A stretch of 64,000 bases of DNA from Malaciobacter pacificus (GTDB lineage Bacteria > Campylobacterota > Campylobacteria > Campylobacterales > Arcobacteraceae), in the NCBI RefSeq assembly GCF_004214795.1, contig NZ_CP035928.1:62001-126000 (forward strand), read 5' to 3'. A program made the translations under genes and the position numbers. The notes below the pieces were generated by a model. That model was not told where the DNA came from and made no database searches. It saw only the letters and a program-made list of their open reading frames with translations. How positions within the stretch are numbered: position 1 is the stretch's first letter; each line of letters starts with the position of its first letter. This document shows positions 25,466 to 35,500 of this stretch, piece by piece.

Positions 25466-26125
25466 ATGAAGATATTATTACTAGAAGATGATTTAATTTT
25501 AAATGAAATTATCGAAGAACACTTAATCAATTTAAAATATGATGTTATTACTACATTTAGTGGTAGCGAGGCTCAAGACTATTTATATTCACAAACCTTT
25601 GATTTATTATTATTTGATGTGAATGTTCCAGATATAAATGGTTTTGAGCTTTTAGAAGAGTTAAGAAAACAAAATATAAAAACACCTGCTATTTTTATCA
25701 CTTCCCTTAATATGGCTGATGATATGCAAAAGGGTTTTGATAGTGGATGTGATGATTATATAAAAAAACCATTTGAATTAAAAGAGTTAGACTTACGAAT
25801 AAATAATATAAAAAGACTTTTTAATATTACTTCAACACATATAATAGATATTGATACAAATACAAAACTTGATACAAACCAACTTTTAGTAATAAAAGAG
25901 CAAGATGAGATACATATTGCAAAAAAAGAGTGTGAAGTACTACAGTATTTAGTTAGAAATAAAGACAAAAGTGTCAGTGTCGATGAATTGATATTAAATG
26001 TATGGCCTTATGAAGAAGCTCCAAATACTTCAACAATAAGAAGCTATATAAAAAGATTACGAAAGATTTTAGGTGAAGAAAAAATTACTAATATAAGAGG
26101 AGTTGGATATAGACTTAACAGTTAG
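25466..26125 (+). CDS. OmpR-family response regulator
   Basis: A 219-residue two-domain regulator. The receiver domain (1-115) has the phosphorylation site Asp51 in LLLFDVNVPD and the conserved Thr/Lys positions (FITS, KKPFE). The winged-helix DNA-binding domain covers about 135-219 (SYIKRLRKILGEEKITNIRGVGYRL). It is paired with the overlapping histidine kinase gene and probably activates or represses nearby genes such as the MFS exporter. The mRNA appears leaderless. Confidence 0.93.
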   Translation: MKILLLEDDLILNEIIEEHLINLKYDVITTFSGSEAQDYLYSQTFDLLLFDVNVPDINGFELLEELRKQNIKTPAIFITSLNMADDMQKGFDSGCDDYIKKPFELKELDLRINNIKRLFNITSTHIIDIDTNTKLDTNQLLVIKEQDEIHIAKKECEVLQYLVRNKDKSVSVDELILNVWPYEEAPNTSTIRSYIKRLRKILGEEKITNIRGVGYRLNS

Positions 26126-27260
26126 TGAAAAAAGTACTTTCTTTAGATTCTTAGTACTTTATTTAGGCTCTTCTTTTATTTTAATGCTAATTGTAGCAAT
26201 ATTATATTTTCAAAATGAAAAAACTTTATATACTGATTTAATAAAATCAGAAATGCAAAACATAACATCTAAAGTATCAAATGAGATTATTTATTCACAT
26301 ATGATGGGAAGTAAGTTTGAAAAAGAGAAATATCTAGAATCAAAGCAGTATCAAATATCTTTCTATGATTTTACTAAAAGAAAATTGTATGGAACATTAG
26401 ATGAAAAAATTGATTTTACTAAAAAGTTTACTTTTAAAGATGATGAAGTAATTTTAGTAGATAATTCAACGGTAGGTCATTTAGGTATAGAGTATGTTGT
26501 TTTAAAAGATACAAGTCTTAACTTTAAAATAGAAAAGTTAAAAATATCAATACTATGGATGTTTTTATTATCTTGCATTTTTGTTTCATTTATAGGTTTC
26601 TATTTATCAAAACTGTTTTTAAAACCATTAAAAGAAGAGAGAGAAAAGTTAAATAATTTTATAAAAGATACTACCCATGAATTAAATACTCCAATAAGTG
26701 CTATTATGATGTCTAGTGAAAATGAAGAACTAAATTCAAAACAAATTCAACGTATCAGATTAAGTGCAAAAAGAATATCTGAAATATATAAAGACTTAAC
26801 ATATATTTTTTTAGAAGAGAAAGAAAAGACTAAAGAGCTAAAAGAGATAGATATTTCTAAGATTATAAAAGAGCAAATTGATGGCTTTGAACCTTTATAT
26901 TCTAAAAAGAGAATAGAAGTGGAAATTAAAGTTGAAAATATGAAATATATGATATTAGAAGATGATTTTATTAGATTATTTAACAATCTTTTTTCAAATG
27001 CAATTAAGTATAATAAACTAAATGGAAAAATAGAAATAATCTTAAAAGATAAAACTTTAATTATCAAAGATTGGGGAATAGGAATAAAAGAAGAAAAAAT
27101 TAAAGATATTTATAATAGATATTATAGAGCTACTTCACTAAATGGTGGTTTTGGATTAGGCTTAAATATTGTAAATATGATTTGTAAAAAATATAACATA
27201 AAAATAGAAGTTAGCTCACAAGAGAATATAGGAACAACTTTTAAATTACTACTTAACTAA
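26103..27260 (+). CDS. sensor histidine kinase
   Basis: A 385-residue membrane kinase. Two transmembrane helices (about 14-36 and 146-169) flank a periplasmic sensor loop of about 110 residues. The HisKA box TTHELNTPISAI contains the phosphorylated His192. The ATP-binding domain has NLFSNAIKYNK (N box), KDWGIGI (G1) and GGFGLGLNIV (G2). The ATG used overlaps the regulator gene by 23 bp; no clearly better start is seen. The stimulus is unknown. Confidence 0.92.
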   Translation: MDIDLTVSEKSTFFRFLVLYLGSSFILMLIVAILYFQNEKTLYTDLIKSEMQNITSKVSNEIIYSHMMGSKFEKEKYLESKQYQISFYDFTKRKLYGTLDEKIDFTKKFTFKDDEVILVDNSTVGHLGIEYVVLKDTSLNFKIEKLKISILWMFLLSCIFVSFIGFYLSKLFLKPLKEEREKLNNFIKDTTHELNTPISAIMMSSENEELNSKQIQRIRLSAKRISEIYKDLTYIFLEEKEKTKELKEIDISKIIKEQIDGFEPLYSKKRIEVEIKVENMKYMILEDDFIRLFNNLFSNAIKYNKLNGKIEIILKDKTLIIKDWGIGIKEEKIKDIYNRYYRATSLNGGFGLGLNIVNMICKKYNIKIEVSSQENIGTTFKLLLN

Positions 27261-27271
27261 AAAAGAAAAAT

Positions 27272-28414
27272 ATGAAAAAATATGATTTGTTTATAATAGT
27301 GTACTGTATTATTATAGTTTTATCTGTAATGTATGCAACTCAACCACTTCAACCACTTTTGGCAAAAGAGTTTGATGTATCCATAACAAAAGCCTCACAG
27401 TTTACAGCGGTGATTATGCTGTTTTTAGCAATTTCTCCTATTATATATGGATATATTTTAGAAAAAGTAAATGCAAAAAAAATGCTTATTAACTCTTCCA
27501 TAATACTATTTATTACAAATATTTTTTTAGGACTTGCAAGTAATTATGAATTATTCTTACTTTTTAGAACTATTGAAGCGCTAGTAATCCCAGCAATGCT
27601 TACATCACTTATGAGTATCTTAGCAAATATTGATAAAGAAAATATCAAGTTTAATATGTCAATTTATGTAGCTGCAACGGTATTTGGAGGATTGTTAGGA
27701 AGAGTTTTCTCTGGATTTATAGCAACCAATATCTCTTATCATTGGGTATTTTACTCTTTATCTTTTGCTATATTAATTTCTATATATTTTGTAAGTAAGT
27801 TAAGTTATGAAGGTGAAGCAACAATAGTTAAGCCTAAAATAAGTGATGTAACTGCTATTTTAAAAGATACAAGATTCTCTACAGTTTATTTACTTATGTT
27901 TTGTGTATTTTTTGTATTTGCTGGAGTTTTAAATGTATTACCTTTTAGATTAAAAGAGATTTCAACTGATATATCAGAATTTCAAATATCTTTACTTTAT
28001 TTAGGTTATGGAATGGGAATTTTGGTATCTTTAAATTCAAAAAAGATTATAAAGTTTTTTAAAAGTGAAGTAAATACTATTTTAGCAGGATTGATTTTCT
28101 TCTCTTTTATTACAATCTTTTTAACAATACCAAATGTAATGACAATGTTCTTACTGATATTTCTTTTTTGTTTAGGAATGTTTACAGTTCATACTGTAAG
28201 TACGGGGCTTGCAAACTCTCTAAAAGCATCTCAAAAATCATTAACTTCTGGAATGTATTTAACCTTTTATTATTTAGGTGGAGCTATTGGCTCATTTGTT
28301 CCTTCAATTATATATGAAAAGTTTGGTTGGAATAGTGTTATTTATATGTTTTGTGGGATTTTAATTTTAATAATAATACTTGTATTAAATAAAAAGAGAT
28401 TCTATTTACATTAA
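27272..28414 (+). CDS. MFS transporter (YnfM/arabinose-efflux-like)
   Basis: A 380-residue protein with about 12 membrane helices. The N-terminus (VMYATQPLQPLLAKEF) and the pattern FGGLLGRVFSGFIA in helix 5 resemble the YnfM-type drug/sugar efflux branch of the major facilitator superfamily. It starts 11 bp after the histidine kinase gene, so it is probably part of the same transcript and a target or tool of that two-component system. The substrate cannot be inferred. Confidence 0.8.
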   Translation: MKKYDLFIIVYCIIIVLSVMYATQPLQPLLAKEFDVSITKASQFTAVIMLFLAISPIIYGYILEKVNAKKMLINSSIILFITNIFLGLASNYELFLLFRTIEALVIPAMLTSLMSILANIDKENIKFNMSIYVAATVFGGLLGRVFSGFIATNISYHWVFYSLSFAILISIYFVSKLSYEGEATIVKPKISDVTAILKDTRFSTVYLLMFCVFFVFAGVLNVLPFRLKEISTDISEFQISLLYLGYGMGILVSLNSKKIIKFFKSEVNTILAGLIFFSFITIFLTIPNVMTMFLLIFLFCLGMFTVHTVSTGLANSLKASQKSLTSGMYLTFYYLGGAIGSFVPSIIYEKFGWNSVIYMFCGILILIIILVLNKKRFYLH

Positions 28415-28529
28415 ATTCATAAACCTTTAACTCCACATATTTTACACACAAAATAGTATAAAATTTTTTAAATAAAATAAAGGAGTCAACTATAAAGAAA
28501 CCTAACTAAAAAACAAAGATTTTAAAGTT

Positions 28530-29726
28530 TCATTTGGAAACACCTAAAGCTAAATTTTCATCAAATTTGGTTTTGTTCTTTAACATTACAAATATTGTTT
28601 TTAGAAGTTTATTTGCAACAGCAATAACAGCTTGTTTGAATTTTTTACCTTCTTCTCGTTTTTTAGAGAAATAGAGTTTAAATTTTTCACAAGAACGAAT
28701 AGTACCAATTGCCATTTGCCAAATAGTTCTTCTAAGGTTTGCATTACCTCTTTTAGAGATTTTGCCCCTATAGTTGATTGAAGTACCACTTTGTCTAACT
28801 GATGGGTCAATTCCTATAAAAGCACATAGTTGCTTTACGGAATTAAACTTATCAACAGAGGATACTTCAACCATAAAGTTTTTAGAAGTTACTGCTCCAA
28901 TTCCTGGTATTGATTGTACTATATCAATATCATTGTTTATATCAGTATCTTCTAAAGAGTTTTCCAACTCAGAATCTAGAATAGATAATTCATCTTGAAT
29001 AGCTATTAATCTTCTAATTTTAGAAGTTAAAACCTTTTCAAGATATTTATCGGATACGGCGATAGAAGTTTTTGCTAAGGCTAATATATCCTTTGCAGTA
29101 ATTTTAACTTTATTGCCACTTGTATCATCTAAGATTCGTTGGATGGTCTTTTCCCTTAAGTTCCTAATTGCTTTACGGCTAGGAGCTTTAAGGAGCAGAT
29201 TTAAAATGCTCTTTGTAAATATATTTGTGTTCTTTAACAATTCAGGGAATAATTGCACTAAATTAGCTTTTATTTCAGTTTTTAATCTTGCTACATCTTT
29301 CGAGAGGTTTTCTCTTTCACGGATAAGCGGTCTAATATTTTCAATATTATTAGTACTAGCAAGATGTAAAGATTGATATGATTTTAAACTAAATAGAGCA
29401 ATTGAAGCTGCATCTTTTTTATCATTCTTAGTTTTTCTAAGGGTAGTTGAACCAATAAAACTCTTTATGAGTATTGGATTAATCACTACACACTTAAAAC
29501 TATTTTCTAATAAAAAAGATAATAGTGGTAAATGATAAATACCAGTTGCTTCCATTGCTATTAAAAGCTCTTCTTTAGGATATGTGGATAAATACTCTAC
29601 TAAAGTATCAAATCCATCTCTATTCATTGTAAGCTTTACTTCTAGTTTAATTTCACCACTATTTTCAAGTAGTGTTAAATCAAAGCTATCTTTAGAAATA
29701 TCTATTCCTATGAATTGTTTATACAT
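28530..29726 (-). CDS. IS110-family DEDD transposase
   Basis: A 398-residue recombinase starting at ATG 29724-29726 (an in-frame GTG lies one codon upstream; AAAGG is 8 nt from the ATG). The N-terminal RuvC-like DEDD domain has GIDISKDSFD, AMEATGIYH and KNDKKDAASIA. The C-terminal Tnp domain has SIPGIGAVTSKNF, AFIGIDPSVRQSG, and SKRGNANLRRTIWQMA with the catalytic serine region. It is full length with no frameshift, so it is potentially active. Enzymes of this family are guided by a structured bridge RNA encoded in the element's non-coding end. Confidence 0.93.
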   Translation of the reverse strand: MYKQFIGIDISKDSFDLTLLENSGEIKLEVKLTMNRDGFDTLVEYLSTYPKEELLIAMEATGIYHLPLLSFLLENSFKCVVINPILIKSFIGSTTLRKTKNDKKDAASIALFSLKSYQSLHLASTNNIENIRPLIRERENLSKDVARLKTEIKANLVQLFPELLKNTNIFTKSILNLLLKAPSRKAIRNLREKTIQRILDDTSGNKVKITAKDILALAKTSIAVSDKYLEKVLTSKIRRLIAIQDELSILDSELENSLEDTDINNDIDIVQSIPGIGAVTSKNFMVEVSSVDKFNSVKQLCAFIGIDPSVRQSGTSINYRGKISKRGNANLRRTIWQMAIGTIRSCEKFKLYFSKKREEGKKFKQAVIAVANKLLKTIFVMLKNKTKFDENLALGVSK

Positions 29727-29751
29727 CACAAATACCTTTACAAATGTTATT

Positions 29752-29773
29752 TTACATACAAACAGATAAGTAA
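29752..29773 (+). repeat. left arm of a 22-bp inverted repeat in the IS110 upstream region
   Basis: The sequence at 29752-29773 is the reverse complement of 29918-29939 at 21 of 22 positions. The arms are 144 bp apart. They sit in the non-coding region between the transposase start and the next plus-strand gene. Confidence 0.85.
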
Positions 29774-29917
29774 CCTTACTTTTATCCTATCTCCATAATG
29801 ACAGAAGCTCGAAGCTTAATCAACCTATTGGGATTTGAAGTAAGTGATAGACTCCTTGGAGATTTAATAAAACTTCATTAAAAGTTCTATCATTGATCTA
29901 AAAAAAATGTGATCATC
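29774..29917 (-). ncRNA. candidate IS110 bridge RNA region
   Basis: 144 bp of non-coding sequence upstream of the transposase, enclosed by the 22-bp inverted repeat. In the transposase sense it can fold several hairpins: GATAGA pairs with TCTATC around an inner CTCC-AA-GGAG hairpin, and AAGCT-TCG-AGCTT forms another. IS110-group elements encode their guide (bridge) RNA in exactly this place, with target- and donor-binding loops. Position, size and hairpins fit; boundaries and guide loops are not determined. Confidence 0.45.
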
Positions 29918-29939
29918 TTACTTATCTCTTTGTATGTAA
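29918..29939 (-). repeat. right arm of the 22-bp inverted repeat
   Basis: Partner of 29752-29773 (21/22 complementary). It ends about 30 bp before the start of the YtkA-like gene, so it may mark the element's end or the base of a long RNA stem. Confidence 0.85.
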
Positions 29940-29968
29940 TTATACAAAATTTATTAGTAGGAGAAATA

Positions 29969-30352
29969 ATGAAGGTTTTATTTAAAACTTTTTTAGCACT
30001 ATTAATAACTATTGGATTCTTAAATGCAGAAATTGTTGAGCAAGTTGGGGAGAAAAATGGTTATGAAGTAGAATTAACAACAACAAAATCTTTGGTTGTA
30101 GGTGATAATGACTTTTTTGTAACATTATCAAAAGATGGAACTAAAGTGACTGATGCAAAAGTAAAAGCAAAATTCTTTATGCCAGAAATGCCAGGTATGC
30201 CATATATGGAATATGAGGATAAAGCAAAACTAGTAAATGGCAAATACAAGATGATGATTAATTTCTCTATGGGTGGAACATGGCAGTATCAACTAAAATT
30301 TAAAACATCAGATGATAAAGTGCATACAATTAGAGGAAGTGTGAACTTATAA
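29969..30352 (+). CDS. YtkA/FixH-like periplasmic protein of the metal operon
   Basis: A 127-residue protein from ATG 29969, chosen over an upstream in-frame ATG at 29909 because it has the ribosome binding site AGGAG and starts a proper signal peptide (cleavage after LNA). The mature part is a beta-sandwich-like YtkA domain with DAKVKAKFFMPEMPGMPYMEY; this methionine/proline-rich loop could bind copper. It starts a run of genes, overlapping the outer-membrane factor gene by one base. Likely a metal-binding accessory protein for the RND pump. Confidence 0.75.
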   Translation: MKVLFKTFLALLITIGFLNAEIVEQVGEKNGYEVELTTTKSLVVGDNDFFVTLSKDGTKVTDAKVKAKFFMPEMPGMPYMEYEDKAKLVNGKYKMMINFSMGGTWQYQLKFKTSDDKVHTIRGSVNL

Positions 30353-31548
30353 TGAAAAAGCTAGCTTTGACTTTTATTATTTGCTCATCTTTAAGCTTTG
30401 CTGCATCAATAGATGAAATCGTTTCAAATAGTTTACAAAATAGTAGTGATTTAAGAAGTTTAAATCACTCTATTAAAGTAGCAAATGAGAATATAAAGCT
30501 AGCTTCAAAATGGAGTGATCCAGTTTTAAGTTTAGGGTTTAATGATATTCATTTTACTAAGCCTTTTAAAAGAGATAAAGAAGCAATGCAGGCTTCTTTT
30601 ATCGGACTTTCTCAAGTAATACCTACAAATGATAAATTGGAGATAAAAGAGAAAATCGCTTTAAAAGATATGCAAATAAAGTCTTTAGTATTAGAAGATA
30701 AAAAGTTAAAGCTAAAAGCTAAGATTTATGAATTAGCATATTCAATAGTAGTTTTAGAAAAAAAGCTAAAACTACTAAATGAGTATGAAAAAAATATCAA
30801 AACATTAGAGTCTTTATCTAAATCTCTTTATGAATTTGGAAAAGCTACACAAAATGAAGTACTTGATACAAAAGTTTTATTTTTAAATGTGCAGATACAA
30901 AAACAAAAATTAAAAAATCTAATTGATAATTTATATTTAAAGTTAGAGCAAATATCTTATATGAAAATAGATGAGATTTCTCAAACAAAAACACAAAATC
31001 TTTCTAAACTAACTTTAAATATGAATAGTGATGAACATCCAATTATAAAGCAAGAGTATGTAAAATCAAAAAGGTATATGTACCTTTCAAAGCTTGAAAA
31101 AGCAAATGAAACCCCTGATATAAAGCTAAATGTGACTTATTTTAACAGAGACAATAAGTTTGAAGATTATGCAAATATTTCTGTAAATATTCCTTTAGCT
31201 ATAAACAATACTCAAAGTGTGAAATCTTTAAAAGCAAAGTTTGAATCAAATAGAGTCTCTTCAAAACTTGATGATACAAAAAGAGTTTTACAAACAGAAC
31301 TTAAAACTTATATAAACAATGCAAACAGTGCTTATGTAAACTATGAGCTTATTAAAAAACAGGTTTTACCACTTAAGAATAAAATCCAAAAAAACCTTGA
31401 AAACTACAATAGCTTTTCAAGTGTAAAACCACAAGATTTAATTAAAAATCTAAATGAGTTAATCTCATTTGAGATAAAAGCCTTAGATGAAAAGTTTGAG
31501 TACTTTTCAAACTATTCAAAAACAAAATATTATACTTTAGAGGACTAG
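30352..31548 (+). CDS. TolC-family outer membrane efflux protein (CusC/CzcC-like)
   Basis: A 398-residue protein with a signal peptide (ending SFAAS) and long amphipathic helices rich in K/L/E, the outer-membrane factor pattern of two repeated coiled-coil hairpins. ASKWSDPVLSLGF after the first helix is typical of heavy-metal OMFs. It would form the exit duct of the tripartite pump with the next two gene products. Overlaps the upstream stop (TAATGA). The lipobox of some CusC proteins is absent. Confidence 0.85.
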   Translation: MKKLALTFIICSSLSFAASIDEIVSNSLQNSSDLRSLNHSIKVANENIKLASKWSDPVLSLGFNDIHFTKPFKRDKEAMQASFIGLSQVIPTNDKLEIKEKIALKDMQIKSLVLEDKKLKLKAKIYELAYSIVVLEKKLKLLNEYEKNIKTLESLSKSLYEFGKATQNEVLDTKVLFLNVQIQKQKLKNLIDNLYLKLEQISYMKIDEISQTKTQNLSKLTLNMNSDEHPIIKQEYVKSKRYMYLSKLEKANETPDIKLNVTYFNRDNKFEDYANISVNIPLAINNTQSVKSLKAKFESNRVSSKLDDTKRVLQTELKTYINNANSAYVNYELIKKQVLPLKNKIQKNLENYNSFSSVKPQDLIKNLNELISFEIKALDEKFEYFSNYSKTKYYTLED

Positions 31549-31551
31549 TAA

Positions 31552-32568
31552 ATGCAGAAGTTTTATTTAAAAAGTGCAATTTTTCTATCAATATTTATTT
31601 TTACAAATTTAAATGCAAAAATTATAGAAGCTGAGCAGTTATTTAATAAAAAAGTAACGAAAGTAAAAAAAGAGTCAATTTCTATTAATAAAAGTTTTTA
31701 TGGAAAAACAGTTATTGATGAAACATCAATAAAAGATATAGTAACAAGATTTGATGGCTATATTACTAAATTAGATGCAAATAAGACATATATGAATATA
31801 AAGAAAAACCAAACACTTTTCTCTGTATATTCTGATGAAATTCAAAGTTTACAAGATGAATTAAAAATAGCAAAAACATTTAATAAAAATATTTATAAAA
31901 GTACTCTAGTAAAATTAGAAAATTTAGATATATCTCAAAGTGAGATAAATAGAATAAAAAAAGGAACGGTTTCTAAAAATGGTATTAATATCAAAGCTAA
32001 TAGCAATTCGATTTTATTAAAAAAGAGTATAAATAGTGGTAGTGCAGTTAAAAAGGGTCAATTACTTTTACAGTTAGCTTCACTAGATAAAATTTGGGTA
32101 ATAGCTTCAATATATCAAAGTGATTTATCTTTTGTAAAAAAAGACATGCCTGCAAAAATAAAAATTGATGGGGTATCAAAGGAAATTGAATCAAAAGTTG
32201 ATTTTATCTATCCTATTTTTGATGAAAGTAGTAAAACAGTTGATGTTAGATTTATAGTAGATAATAAAGATAATACTCTTTATCCAAGTATGTTTGCAAA
32301 AGTTAATATAAGTAAAGAGAAAAAATCTATGCTAACTCTGCCTAAAAGTGCAGTTTTAAAAAAAGCAAATGATTATTATGTATTTAAACCAGTTTCAAAA
32401 ACTGAGTTTGAACCAGTAAAAATAAGTGCCACAAGAATCTCATCTAATAGATATAAAATTACAAGTGGTCTAAGTGAGGGTGATGAGGTTATAAATAATG
32501 CCTTATTTTTATTAGATTCAGATGCTATTACAAATGCTTTATATACATCTGATGATGAAGATTGGTAA
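31552..32568 (+). CDS. RND efflux periplasmic adaptor (CusB-like)
   Basis: A 338-residue membrane fusion protein. It has an N-terminal signal sequence (ending NLNA), a split lipoyl-like/barrel-sandwich domain (IVTRFDGYITKLDANKTY and NSGSAVKKGQLLLQLASLDKIW), a short coiled coil (about 95-130) and a beta-barrel region with GLSEGDEVINNALFLLDSD. It links the inner-membrane pump CusA to the TolC-like duct. Spaced 3 bp from the previous gene. Confidence 0.87.
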   Translation: MQKFYLKSAIFLSIFIFTNLNAKIIEAEQLFNKKVTKVKKESISINKSFYGKTVIDETSIKDIVTRFDGYITKLDANKTYMNIKKNQTLFSVYSDEIQSLQDELKIAKTFNKNIYKSTLVKLENLDISQSEINRIKKGTVSKNGINIKANSNSILLKKSINSGSAVKKGQLLLQLASLDKIWVIASIYQSDLSFVKKDMPAKIKIDGVSKEIESKVDFIYPIFDESSKTVDVRFIVDNKDNTLYPSMFAKVNISKEKKSMLTLPKSAVLKKANDYYVFKPVSKTEFEPVKISATRISSNRYKITSGLSEGDEVINNALFLLDSDAITNALYTSDDEDW

Positions 32569-32573
32569 TAGTT

Positions 32574-35500
32574 ATGGTTGAAAATCTAATATCATATAGT
32601 ATTAAAAACAAATTTTTAGTATTGATCTTAACTTTAGTTTTAACTGTTGGTTCATTTTGGGCAGTTAAAAACACAAGTTTAGATGCCTTACCTGATTTAT
32701 CACCTCCTCAAGTAATTGTGCAAGTTAAGTGGGCAGGGCAGAGTCCAAAGACTATTGAAGAACAAGTTTCATATCCTCTTATTTCCAATCTAATGAGCTT
32801 ACCAAATATTGAGACAGTTAGAGCTATGAGTTCATTTCAAAATGCGCTTATATATATCATCTTTAAAGATGGGACTGATTTATATGATTCAAGAAATAGA
32901 ATACTAGAGCAATTATCACAACTACAAGGGACTTTTCCAGAAGGTGCAACTGTAGCAATTGGTCCAGATGCAACAGGTGTTGGATGGGCTTATGAATACG
33001 CTTTAAAATCTGATACAAAAAGTTTAGATGAGTTAAGAACTTTACAAGACTATTACTATAAATATGCACTTTTAGGTGTTGATGGCGTTAGTGAGATAGC
33101 ATCAATTGGTGGGTTTATTAGAAACTATGAAATCACACTTGATCAAGATAAAATGGTTCAATATAATCTTGGAATTAATGAAATAAAAAATGCAATAACT
33201 TCAAATAATGATGATAAAGGTGGAAGAATCATTTTAGAAAATGGTTTTGAGCACATGATTCAAGCAAAGGCTTATCTAAAATCATTAAAAGATATTGAAG
33301 ATATAACTATTAAAACAGTGAATTCAATTCCATTGAAAATTTCAGATATTGCCCAGGTTAATATTACTTCAGCAAATAGAAGAGGAATGGCTGATTTAAA
33401 CGGGCAGGGTGAAACTGTTGGTGGAATTGTAGTTGTTAGATATGGTGAAAATCCATATAAAGTAATTAAATCAGTTAAAGCAAAACTTGAAACTCTAAAA
33501 ATTGATGGAGTTGAAGTTGTTGAGACTTATGATAGAACATCATTGATTGATAAAGCAATTGATACACTCAAAAATACACTTATTGAAGAATCTATTATTG
33601 TTATGGTGATTACAGCACTATTTTTATTCCACTTTAGAAGTGCACTTATTATTATAATTACTTTACCTATTACTGTATTGCTTACATTTTTTCTTATGAA
33701 ACTATTTGGAATAGGTTCAAATATAATGAGTTTAGGTGGTATTGCTATTGCAATTGGAGCGATGGTTGATGCAACTATTGTAATGGTTGAAAATGCTCAC
33801 AAATATCTTCAAGGTAAAGAGAATATCTCAAATAATGAAAGAATAGAAATTATTATAAAATCAGCTAAGCAAGTAGGGCGACCAATATTCTTTGCACTAG
33901 TTCTTGTTGTAGTTTCATTTTTACCAATATTTGCTCTAACTGGACAAGAAGGTAGATTATTTACTCCACTTGCTTTTACAAAATCATTTGCTATGAGTGT
34001 GGGTGCGATACTTTCAATCACATTAGTTCCAATATTGATGATATTTTTTATCAAAGGTAAGATTGTAAGTGAAGATAAAAACCTATTGAATAAATTTTTT
34101 GTGAAACTTTATTCTCCATTTTTAAAGCTTGCTTTGAAACTGCGATATCTAGTTGTTTTAGTTTTTTTAGGGACATTAGTTTTAGGTGTAATGACATACA
34201 AAAAACAAAACTGGGAATTCATGCCTATGATGAATGAGCAAACTTTTATGTATATGCCTGTAACTCCTTATGGAATAGGAGTTGATTTAGCAAAAGAGTT
34301 AACTCAAAAGACTGATAAGATTTTAAAATCATTCCCTGAAGTTGAGACTGTATTTGGAAAAGCTGGGCGAGCAGATACTGCAACGGACCCTGCACCACTT
34401 GCTATGATTGAAACAATAGTTACATTTAAGCCAGAATCGCAATGGCGAGAGGGTATGACATATAAAAAACTAATGAGTGAAATGGATAATGCACTAAGAG
34501 TAAATGGACTTATTAACTCTTGGACATATCCAATTAGAGGTAGAATTGATATGCTTCTAACAGGTATTAGAACACCTCTTGGAATTAAATTATATGGAAA
34601 TGACCATGAAAAATTAGAGCAGACAGCTGGATTAATTGAACAAAAATTAAAAAAATTTGATAAGACACTTTCTGTTTCAACTGATAAAATAAATTCAGGG
34701 TATTACTTAAATGTTGATGTAAAAGAAGAGATGATAGCTAGATATGGTATTTCTAAAGCTGATGTTTTAAGTGCTATTAGTCTTGGAGTAGGGGGTGCTA
34801 AAATCTCAACATTTTTAGATAAATTAGAAAGATACCCTATAAGTTTAAGATATGATAGCTCATATAGAGAAGATATTACAAAATTAAACAATATTCAAAT
34901 AAAAACAAAACTAGGTATGCAACCCCTTAGTGAGTTTGCAAATCTTTATTATGAAGAAGGTCCAAGTGTAATTAAATCTGAAAAAGCATTAAATGTAAAT
35001 TTTATATATATAACACCTAAAAATGAGGTTTCAGCAAAAGAGTATAAAGATAAAGCTGTTGAACTTTTAAAGGATATAAAGTTACCAAGTGGTTACTATA
35101 TGGAATGGGCAGGTCAGAGCCAATATTTAGAATCAGCGATGGAAAGATTAATTTTTATTATTCCATTAACGTTTATGTTAATATTTATGTTGATTTATTT
35201 TGCATTGAAAAATATTAATTATACTTTGATAATATTTTTTACTTTACCATTTTCTCTTTGTGGGGGAATTTTTTATATAGAGTATTTAAATTTTAATATA
35301 TCAATTGCCGTAATAGTGGGTTTCTTAGCCCTATTAGGAGTTGCTGCTGAAACTTCAATTGTAATGTTAGTTTATTTACATGAATCAATGAAGAAGTTAG
35401 AAAAAACTTCTACAAATTTTTCTAAAATAGAAATAAGTAAAGCTATTTATGAGGGAGCAGTTTTAAGGCTAAGACCAAAACTTATGACTTTATTTGCTAT

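Larger units (their letters stand above)
28480..29945 (-). mobile_element. IS110-family insertion sequence (approximate ends)
   Basis: A DEDD transposase gene with a non-coding upstream segment of about 240 bp and a short downstream one. IS110 elements lack clear terminal repeats, so the ends given are approximate: left near the AT-rich stretch after the MFS gene, right near the inverted repeat at 29918-29939. The element separates the MFS gene from the copper operon and reads opposite to it. It looks intact. Confidence 0.75.

Noticed and set aside
26103-26125. Overlap of response regulator and kinase genes as a possible frameshift fusion
   Set aside because: Both proteins are complete, and such overlaps are normal for coupled two-component genes.
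29909-29971. Upstream in-frame ATG (29909) for the YtkA-like protein
   Set aside because: The extension overlaps the IS110 inverted repeat and would put 20 hydrophobic residues before a complete signal peptide; ATG 29969 has the AGGAG site.
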